A stretch of DNA of 7,795 nucleotides from Desulfobacterales bacterium (lineage in GTDB: Bacteria; Desulfobacterota; Desulfobacteria; Desulfobacterales; Desulfobacteraceae): assembly GCA_022361315.1 (NCBI GenBank), contig JAKSBB010000314.1, positions 1 to 7,795 on the forward strand, written 5' to 3'. The position numbers and the translations under genes are program-made. Below the pieces are notes generated by a model. The model was not told the origin of the DNA and did no database searches. It was given only the letters and a program-made list of their open reading frames with translations. Within the stretch, counting starts at the first letter, position 1. The number at the start of each line of letters is the position of its first letter. Of the stretch, positions 1-4,600 are shown one piece after another.

Positions 1-26
1 AATACCACTTTAGGCTGGGTTTGCAT
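1..26 (-). CDS. Possible 5' end of a leftward gene cut by the window edge
   Basis: On the minus strand an AGGAGG Shine-Dalgarno (complement of 32-37) sits 5 bases before an ATG (complement of 24-26). That ATG opens an uninterrupted reading frame, MQTQPKVV, running off the window. A second ATG (complement of 28-30) is only one base from the Shine-Dalgarno and is less likely. If real, this gene is divergent from the methyltransferase gene and shares the intergenic region 27-216 with it. Eight codons are too few to identify a product. The call rests on the ribosome binding site alone. Confidence 0.35.
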
Positions 27-97
27 ACATACCTCCTGAGCATTTTGCAGGTCTGAGCGTTAGATTGAAACGTGAATGTGAGCAGTGTACGGCAAAC

Positions 98-127
98 TGG
101 TCATCACCACTTTAGAAGGTGTATAAT
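98..127 (+). promoter_or_regulatory. Candidate sigma-70 promoter for the methyltransferase pair
   Basis: A perfect TATAAT (122-127) is preceded, after an 18-base spacer, by TGGTCA (98-103), which matches four of six positions of the -35 consensus. Transcription would begin near 134 and leave a leader of about 80 bases before the TTG start at 217. The -10 is convincing and the -35 is weak, so an activator may be involved. Confidence 0.4.
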
Positions 128-198
128 CCATCTGAAAAATTACTGCCAGAATTATTCACGAGGTCTGTGCGTCTATTTTATGATAAAAGAAAAGTGAC

Positions 199-204
199 AG
201 GAGG
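199..204 (+). promoter_or_regulatory. Ribosome binding site supporting a TTG start
   Basis: AGGAGG at 199-204 is a full-strength Shine-Dalgarno, 12 bases before the TTG at 217. There is no in-frame ATG near the N-terminus of the downstream gene. This site, together with the family-typical N-terminal sequence, is the reason for choosing TTG. The spacing is longer than the optimum of 5-9, so initiation may be modest. Confidence 0.6.
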
Positions 205-216
205 AATTTACAGCCA

Positions 217-768
217 TTGACGACACAGGATAAACAGAAATGGAATAAAAGATATCTGGACTGTACGGGAGGAGAGTCCGCTTCCGGGATTGTATCAAAA
301 TATCTTTCATTTGCGCCCAAAGGACGGGCGCTGGACATTGCCTGCGGAAACGGAAGGAATACGATCTGTCTTGCCCGGGCAGGATTTGAGGTGGATGCCG
401 TGGATATTTCGGATGTCGCGCTGACCATGCTGCCGGATACCGAGCCGCGAATCAATAAAATCTGTCTGGATCTGGACTCCTGGCAGATCCCCCGGAACCG
501 GTATCAGTTGGTGATCAATATCCGGTTCCTTGACCGGCGGTTGTTTCCTATGATCAAAGAAAGCCTCACCCCCGGTGGGATTCTGGTTTTCGAATCCTTT
601 ATTCATGATACAAAAGACTATTGCCTGAAACCCAATGAGCTACTGCATGCATTCAATGAGTTCCGAATTCTCTACTATGAGGAGAAGGCCAATCCTCAAT
701 CTGAAAAATTTGATCAGTCCGTCTATATGGTTGCACAAAAAACAGGAAGCCCATGTATTTTAAAATAA
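217..768 (+). CDS. Class I SAM-dependent methyltransferase, TehB-like
   Basis: A 183-residue cytosolic protein with the Rossmann core of class I S-adenosylmethionine methyltransferases. Motif I is LDIACGNGRNT (residues 39-49), the AdoMet-binding glycine loop. An acidic strand follows (VDAVDIS, 59-65) whose aspartates would contact the ribose. The late motif LTPGGILVFESF (117-128) is the usual post-motif III strand. Overall it most resembles small TehB/tellurite-resistance-type methyltransferases of about 190-200 residues; the acceptor substrate cannot be read from sequence. The N-terminal WNKRY segment (9-13) is typical of this group. The start is TTG. The stop lies 16 bases inside the next gene, which implies translational coupling. 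The protein is nearly full length for the family and shows no frameshift. The methyltransferase call is solid; any role in tellurite or metalloid chemistry is only a family-level guess. Confidence 0.85.
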   Translation: MTTQDKQKWNKRYLDCTGGESASGIVSKYLSFAPKGRALDIACGNGRNTICLARAGFEVDAVDISDVALTMLPDTEPRINKICLDLDSWQIPRNRYQLVINIRFLDRRLFPMIKESLTPGGILVFESFIHDTKDYCLKPNELLHAFNEFRILYYEEKANPQSEKFDQSVYMVAQKTGSPCILK

Positions 769-1199
769 CATATTCAGCGATCTACAATTGGAAAGGTGCC
801 GGAACAGAAGCAGAGCAGAATGACCCGGGGCTGATGGATTCCTTCTGCCATTTGATTATCGCCCATGAAGCCACCACCGGGGCGGCCTGGGTGCTTCTGG
901 TGGACCAGGGCGAAGACACGGGAATTTCCGCCACCAATAGTGTGGAATACATTATTCCCAGGATTTGTGAGCAATTTACCCTGGAAGTATCCAGCATCCG
1001 GGCCTTTGAAGTATGGCCGCATCATAAGGACGACCCGCGACTGAAATACACGGAGATCGTGATCGCCGACGTTGAGTTTAATGATTCGGGGGATTGGGTA
1101 CTGCGAAATTCCTGGCGTCCAGTTGACCAACAGGATGTCGGGATTCTGGATCAGCTCATCGAAACCGTTGGGGATAAAGTCATCCGGGAGGAAATATAA
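753..1199 (+). CDS. Conserved-looking hypothetical protein, 148 residues
   Basis: I do not recognise this family. The reading frame opens with ATG at 753, has AGGA (744-747) 5 bases upstream, and overlaps the end of the methyltransferase gene by 16 bases in another frame, so the two are almost certainly co-transcribed and probably translationally coupled. The protein is acidic and soluble, with no signal peptide, membrane segment or metal-binding cysteine cluster; its only two cysteines are C32 and C72. It alternates short hydrophobic strands (CHLIIAH 32-38, AAWVLLVDQG 44-53, YTEIVIADVEF 99-109) with charged turns, suggesting a small alpha/beta fold. A Trp/His patch (VWPHHKDD, 87-94) could be a functional surface. 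Codon use resembles its neighbours. Function unknown; association with the methyltransferase is by position only. Confidence 0.75.
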   Translation: MYFKITYSAIYNWKGAGTEAEQNDPGLMDSFCHLIIAHEATTGAAWVLLVDQGEDTGISATNSVEYIIPRICEQFTLEVSSIRAFEVWPHHKDDPRLKYTEIVIADVEFNDSGDWVLRNSWRPVDQQDVGILDQLIETVGDKVIREEI

Positions 1200-1248
1200 T
1201 CCGTCTTTTTGTATCGTTCTCTATTTTTTCAACCCGGTATTTTCAATA

Positions 1249-1277
1249 TTGGATACTTCCGGGGAGTGTGGTACAAT
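1249..1277 (+). promoter_or_regulatory. Candidate sigma-70 promoter for the binding-protein gene
   Basis: TTGGAT (1249-1254) and TACAAT (1272-1277) are separated by exactly 17 bases. The -10 matches five of six consensus positions and the -35 matches the three most important ones (TTG). A start near 1284 would give a leader of about 70 bases containing the tandem repeat at 1310-1341. No PhoB-box-like repeat was seen here. Confidence 0.5.
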
Positions 1278-1309
1278 CCATCACATTCTTGAAAATTTAT
1301 CCAGCGGGT

Positions 1310-1341
1310 ATTTACGATTTAATAAATTTACGATCTAATAA
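1310..1341 (+). repeat. Tandem 2 x 16-bp repeat in the leader, next to the RBS
   Basis: ATTTACGATTTAATAA (1310-1325) is followed directly by ATTTACGATCTAATAA (1326-1341). The two copies differ at one position (T1319 versus C1335). The second copy ends on the first base of the AAAGGA Shine-Dalgarno (1341-1346) of the gene starting at 1355. It lies between the predicted promoter and the start codon. It may be a recent slippage duplication, a pair of binding sites, or a translation-enhancing A/U-rich leader. Confidence 0.85.
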
Positions 1342-1354
1342 AAGGACTGAAAAA

Positions 1355-2161
1355 ATGATTGCAAAACGTGTTTGTATTATTGTGTGTGCTTTAGTACTTG
1401 CATTTCTGCTGGCAATGCCGGGTGTTTCCATGGCAGGTGATAAGCCGCAGATCAATTACATCGGGTCTTCAACCGTCGGGAAATTTATTAAAGAGGCATC
1501 TAAAGCTTATACCGATGCCGCATTCACCCTCAATACCAAGGTGGAAAGCGGGGGCGGTGAAAGAGGCATCGCCATGGGAAAGGCGGACATCGGCGGGGTG
1601 GCCAGGGAAGTTGGTCAGAATTTCTTGAACAAGGGTGTGACACCCGTTCTCATCGGAAAAGATGCCATCGGGGTGTGGGTGAACCAAAAGAATCCGGTGG
1701 CGGATCTGAATTCGCAGCAGTTGGAGAAGATCTTTCTCGGTGAAATAAAGAACTGGAAAGAGGTGGGGGGCGATGATCTGCCCATTACGGTTTACATTGT
1801 TGATATCAACTCCGCCACCTGGAAAGTCTTCACCAAGAAGGTGCTGGGTGGGAAACGGTACGGTGGCGATGTCAAGCTGTGCCGTCCTGATTCTGATGTT
1901 GTGAATAAGGTGGCGGGAGACGCCGGTGGTATCGGTCATCTGAGTTTTGCACTTGGAGACACCCACACGATGCGCAGTCAGGTGAAAAAAGTCGCGATAG
2001 ATGGCCAGGAACCGACGGTAAACAATCCGAATTACCCCATCACGCGTCCGCTTTACCTGATCACCAAAGGTCAGCCCAATGAAAAATCAAAGGCATTTAT
2101 CGATTGGACACTTTCCGGCGAAGGACAGAAGATCGTTAAGAAGTTTTTCGTAGGTATTTAA
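1355..2161 (+). CDS. Periplasmic PstS-like (PBP-like) substrate-binding protein
   Basis: A 268-residue secreted solute-binding protein of the phosphate-binding PstS-like superfamily. A Sec signal peptide covers residues 1-27: basic MIAKR, a hydrophobic core, then SMA before G28. Ligand-loop motifs typical of the family follow: IGSST (36-40), SGGGERG (65-71), KADIGGVAR (76-84) and a late YPITRPLYLITK segment (227-238). The frame stays open back to 1268, but ATG 1355 is preferred because AAAGGA (1341-1346) sits 8 bases upstream and the signal peptide begins there. At 268 residues it is shorter than classical PstS (about 320-350) and matches the small single-domain 'phosphate ABC transporter substrate-binding' proteins. 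No pstC/A/B or phoU lies beside it, and a strong terminator follows at once, so it is a monocistronic orphan. The ligand is probably phosphate or a related oxyanion, but this is not proven. Confidence 0.88.
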   Translation: MIAKRVCIIVCALVLAFLLAMPGVSMAGDKPQINYIGSSTVGKFIKEASKAYTDAAFTLNTKVESGGGERGIAMGKADIGGVAREVGQNFLNKGVTPVLIGKDAIGVWVNQKNPVADLNSQQLEKIFLGEIKNWKEVGGDDLPITVYIVDINSATWKVFTKKVLGGKRYGGDVKLCRPDSDVVNKVAGDAGGIGHLSFALGDTHTMRSQVKKVAIDGQEPTVNNPNYPITRPLYLITKGQPNEKSKAFIDWTLSGEGQKIVKKFFVGI

Positions 2162-2183
2162 CCCGGACAACGCTGTCCTGGTT
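2160..2183 (+). other. Short hairpin directly at the stop codon of the binding-protein gene
   Basis: GGACA (2165-2169), loop ACGC and TGTCC (2174-2178) form a perfect 5-bp stem. It extends after one mismatch by AACC/GGTT (2160-2163 with 2180-2183). It begins within the TAA stop at 2159-2161 and lies just before the main terminator. It has no U-tract and is unlikely to terminate alone. It could protect the 3' end of the mRNA or assist the terminator. Confidence 0.45.
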
Positions 2184-2194
2184 GGAGATTAAAG

Positions 2195-2243
2195 CAAAAG
2201 TGCCCGCTGCCTCCGAAAGGAAGCCGCGGGCACTTTTGTTTTT
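2195..2243 (+). terminator. Strong intrinsic terminator after the binding-protein gene
   Basis: A perfect 13-bp stem, CAAAAGTGCCCGC (2195-2207) with its complement at 2226-2238, continues past a T-C mismatch into two more pairs, an A-C mismatch and three more pairs. It is capped by a GAAA tetraloop (2215-2218). The descending arm runs into a T-rich tract (2234-2243, TTTTGTTTTT). The A-rich left flank also gives a usable U-tract on the opposite strand, so it could work in both directions. Confidence 0.93.
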
Positions 2244-2289
2244 AGCGGTTCTGTTTATTTACAATCGTTCACTAACCGTCCCTGTATTA

Positions 2290-2342
2290 TCAAGCACTAC
2301 CCACATTATCAGGTGATTATTGTCAATGTAAACCGTGCTTGA
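2290..2342. repeat. 53-bp interrupted dyad centred on 2316
   Basis: TCAAGCAC (2290-2297) is perfectly complementary to GTGCTTGA (2335-2342). Inside it, ACATT (2303-2307) pairs with AATGT (2325-2329). Both pairs share the same centre, 2316, with symmetric 5-base gaps between arms. The element lies upstream of the -35 of the downstream promoter, where an activator or a cooperative dimer pair would bind. If transcribed it could also fold as a hairpin with an internal loop. Confidence 0.55.
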
Positions 2343-2374
2343 GAACCAATTATTTTTGCCGAATTGGTTGACAA
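2339..2374. promoter_or_regulatory. Candidate operator dyad overlapping the -35 element
   Basis: AACCAATT (2344-2351) and AATTGGTT (2362-2369) form a perfect 8-bp inverted repeat with a 10-base spacer. The symmetry extends to 11 of 13 matching positions when the arms are taken as TTGAGAACCAATT (2339-2351) and AATTGGTTGACAA (2362-2374). The right arm runs into the TTGACA at 2368-2373. A second, overlapping dyad, GAATTG (2361-2366) with CAATTC (2372-2377), frames the same hexamer. Position suggests a repressor site; the binding protein is not identifiable. Confidence 0.55.
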
Positions 2375-2397
2375 TTCAGCATCCTTGAGCATATACA
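2368..2397 (+). promoter_or_regulatory. Sigma-70-type promoter for the RnfB/GltD-like gene and kinase
   Basis: A consensus -35 TTGACA (2368-2373) is followed after 18 bases by TATACA (2392-2397), four of six matches to the -10. A start near 2404 gives a leader of about 60 bases to ATG 2464. This is the best promoter in the window. No other promoter is evident before the kinase gene, so it probably drives both. Confidence 0.6.
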
Positions 2398-2463
2398 AGG
2401 GTGGATTATTTTGAGCGGGTGAAGCAAGTAAAACAATACTGACACTATGAAGGACGTATTATA

Positions 2464-4548
2464 ATGTTGCAATCAATTCTGATGATGGGTGGTTTAGGCG
2501 TAGCGATCGGAACAGCATTGGTGATCGCATCCAAGGCATTTTATGTGTATGAAGATCCCACAGTAGTCGCCATTGACGATTGCCTTCCCGGCGCCAACTG
2601 CGGTGGCTGCGGATATCCCGGGTGTACGCCCAATGCCGAGGCCATCGCCAGAGGGGAACAGGATGTCAACTCGTGTGTGGCCGCGGGCGAGGATGTGGCC
2701 ATGGCCATTGCAGAGATCATGGGCGTTTCCATGTCTGAAAAAGAACCTGAGTTTGCCGGTTCCGGCTGCCACTACGGCAATGCGGATGCGGAACTAAACT
2801 ATGTATATAAAGGTGTGCGGGACTGCCGTGCCGCATCCATGCTCATGGGCGGAATGAAGGTCTGCCGGATCGGTTGTCTTGGACTTGGCACCTGTGTGAC
2901 TGCCTGTCAGTTCGATGCATTGACCATCGGTGAGGACCATCTGCCCAAGGTGGACCAGGAAAAGTGTACGGGTTGCGGTGCCTGTGAGGCCATCTGTCCT
3001 AAAAATATTATCCGCCTGACCTCTCCCAGCCGTCGGATTATGAGAGAGTACACCAAAGGGGATTGCACCACACCCTGTCAGCGTGCCTGTCCTTCCGGTA
3101 TCGATATCAAAGAATATATCCGTTTGATCCGGGAAGGGGATTATCACGGATCCCTCCAGGTCATTAAGGAAAGAATGCCTTTCCCCACAGTGATTTCAAG
3201 AATCTGTCCCGCCCTCTGCGAGTTTGACTGCCGGCGGCTGATTCAGGACGAGTCCGTTGGAATCAACGACCTAAAACGCTTTGTCTGTGACTATGAGATG
3301 AATCAGGACAAACGGATCCAGCCATACAAGGCGCCGGCCACGGATAAGAAAATCGCTATTATCGGTGGCGGTGTTCAGGGGCTGGCTGCCGGGTATTTTT
3401 CCGCGCGCCTGGGTCATTCTCCCACCATATATGAGGCCAGTGGAGAGATGGGCGGCATCCTTCGCAAAGCCATCACCAGAGAACGACTGTCCATGGATGT
3501 TCTGGACTGGGACATTAAGGGGATCGAGGATCTCGGCGTGGAAATGAAAACCCATCGCCGGGCCGGTGTCAACTTTACCATTCCCGGACTTTTGAAACGC
3601 GGCTATGACGCCGTATTCACCGCCACCGGCGGATGGGATGCCCGTATGTCCATCACCGGGGCGGGGGCGGCCGAAAATACCATTCCCGGCACCTACCTGC
3701 TCATCGATCTGCTCCGCAGCAAAAACGATTCAAGCATCACCATCGAACACGGTGACACCGTCGTTATTGCCGGCGACAGCATCAAGCTGCCCGATGCCAT
3801 GGAGATTCTGAAGTCATCCGGTACCAAAAAGATGATCGTTCTCTCACGGAAACATCAGGAAGATTCTTCCTTTGACCAGACAGCCATTGATGCCATGATC
3901 AAAGCCGGTGCAACCATCCAATACAACTCCGGTATCACCAAACTGGTGGGAGAAGACGATAAACTGACGGCAATTGAATACGTTGACCTGGCATCCGGTG
4001 AATCTCATAGCATTGAAACAGATACCCTTGTTATCGCTTCCGGGCGTTTTCCCGAACTGGCCTTTGTGGTTCCCGGGGCCTCAGACGCCGACGCTATCGC
4101 TGCTGACGAATGTGTTGCAGAAGAGGATGGAGAGGCGACTGCCGCTGTGGGTTCGGTGGATTCTGCCGTGGCATGGGAAGGGGTGGAACTGCAGAAAAAA
4201 CCGGATCTCCTCAATGCCTCCGGGCTTCTTTCCAACCAGGATGTGATTTCCGAATATCCCTCGGCCGTTGCTGCCATCAACGGCGGCCGGAGAGCAGCCA
4301 CCTTGATTCACCATCTGATGTACGGAATTGCACTGCCTGATCCGGAACGGATGATCACAGCCAAGACCCTGGTTCAGGATGTCACTACCCTTAACCAGGT
4401 TGTCACGTCACCCCGGAATGTCCTTGAAATAGCCAAATCCAGAGAAGAGAGAAAGGACCGGTTTTCCACCGGATTCTCTTCACAAGTCGCCGATGAGGAA
4501 TCTCACCGGTGCCTGCGTTGTGGTCTGGTTTGCTATGAAAAGGCATAG
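2464..4548 (+). CDS. RnfB-type Fe-S protein fused to a GltD-like FAD oxidoreductase
   Basis: A 694-residue fusion. Residues 3-27 form an RnfB-like N-terminal membrane anchor. Residues 40-71 hold the Fes-type 4Fe-4S motif (C46, C49, C54, C71). Two ferredoxin clusters follow: C134/C138/C144/C148 and CxxCxxCxxxC at 168-178. From about 195 the protein becomes GltD/dihydropyrimidine-dehydrogenase-like: cysteine triplets C201/C205/C209 and C248/C252/C256, the FAD loop IIGGGVQGLAAG (299-310), GGRRAA (607-612), and a terminal cysteine group C683/C686/C690. In RnfB the clusters pass electrons between ferredoxin and the Rnf membrane complex; GltD-like units feed electrons from NAD(P)H through FAD. The expected second glycine loop is degenerate (VVIAGDSIKLPDAMEIL, 433-449), so NAD(P)H binding is doubtful. 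No rnfACDEG genes are in view. GAAGGA (2449-2454) supports ATG 2464. A cytoplasmic-face membrane-attached electron carrier is the best reading. Confidence 0.88.
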   Translation: MLQSILMMGGLGVAIGTALVIASKAFYVYEDPTVVAIDDCLPGANCGGCGYPGCTPNAEAIARGEQDVNSCVAAGEDVAMAIAEIMGVSMSEKEPEFAGSGCHYGNADAELNYVYKGVRDCRAASMLMGGMKVCRIGCLGLGTCVTACQFDALTIGEDHLPKVDQEKCTGCGACEAICPKNIIRLTSPSRRIMREYTKGDCTTPCQRACPSGIDIKEYIRLIREGDYHGSLQVIKERMPFPTVISRICPALCEFDCRRLIQDESVGINDLKRFVCDYEMNQDKRIQPYKAPATDKKIAIIGGGVQGLAAGYFSARLGHSPTIYEASGEMGGILRKAITRERLSMDVLDWDIKGIEDLGVEMKTHRRAGVNFTIPGLLKRGYDAVFTATGGWDARMSITGAGAAENTIPGTYLLIDLLRSKNDSSITIEHGDTVVIAGDSIKLPDAMEILKSSGTKKMIVLSRKHQEDSSFDQTAIDAMIKAGATIQYNSGITKLVGEDDKLTAIEYVDLASGESHSIETDTLVIASGRFPELAFVVPGASDADAIAADECVAEEDGEATAAVGSVDSAVAWEGVELQKKPDLLNASGLLSNQDVISEYPSAVAAINGGRRAATLIHHLMYGIALPDPERMITAKTLVQDVTTLNQVVTSPRNVLEIAKSREERKDRFSTGFSSQVADEESHRCLRCGLVCYEKA

Positions 4549-4600
4549 TAAGGGGGGATAACTAAAGGCAGGCCACGTTGAAACCGGACGGAAAGCCCAT

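Larger units (their letters stand above)
2162..2463. other. 302-base intergenic regulatory region, no gene seen
   Basis: No credible coding frame on either strand. Reading left to right it holds the terminator of the upstream gene (2195-2243), a 53-bp interrupted dyad centred on 2316, a second dyad (2339-2374) overlapping a -35 hexamer, a promoter (2368-2397) and a GAAGGA ribosome binding site (2449-2454) for the gene at 2464. A five-codon frame (ATG at 2447, stop 2462-2464) ends on the A of the main start codon and is probably chance. Confidence 0.7.

Noticed and set aside
4..115. Direct repeat ACCACTTTAG at 4-13 and 106-115
   Set aside because: It is ten bases in two copies 102 bp apart, one probably inside coding sequence; not enough to call an element.
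1195..1200. TATAAT at the end of the 148-residue gene as a promoter
   Set aside because: It overlaps the stop codon and has no -35 at usable spacing (nearest TTGGGG is 21 bases away).
1268..1354. Upstream extension of the binding-protein gene to ATG 1268
   Set aside because: The extra 29 residues would precede a perfect signal peptide, lack a ribosome binding site, and overlap the predicted promoter and tandem repeat.
1469..1966. A 165-codon open frame antisense to the binding-protein gene
   Set aside because: It has no Shine-Dalgarno, and the opposite strand encodes clear PstS-like motifs throughout.
2447..2464. Five-codon upstream frame (MKDVL) ending on the start codon of the RnfB-like gene
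   Set aside because: It has no Shine-Dalgarno of its own; its first codons are the ribosome binding site of the main gene, so the overlap is probably chance.
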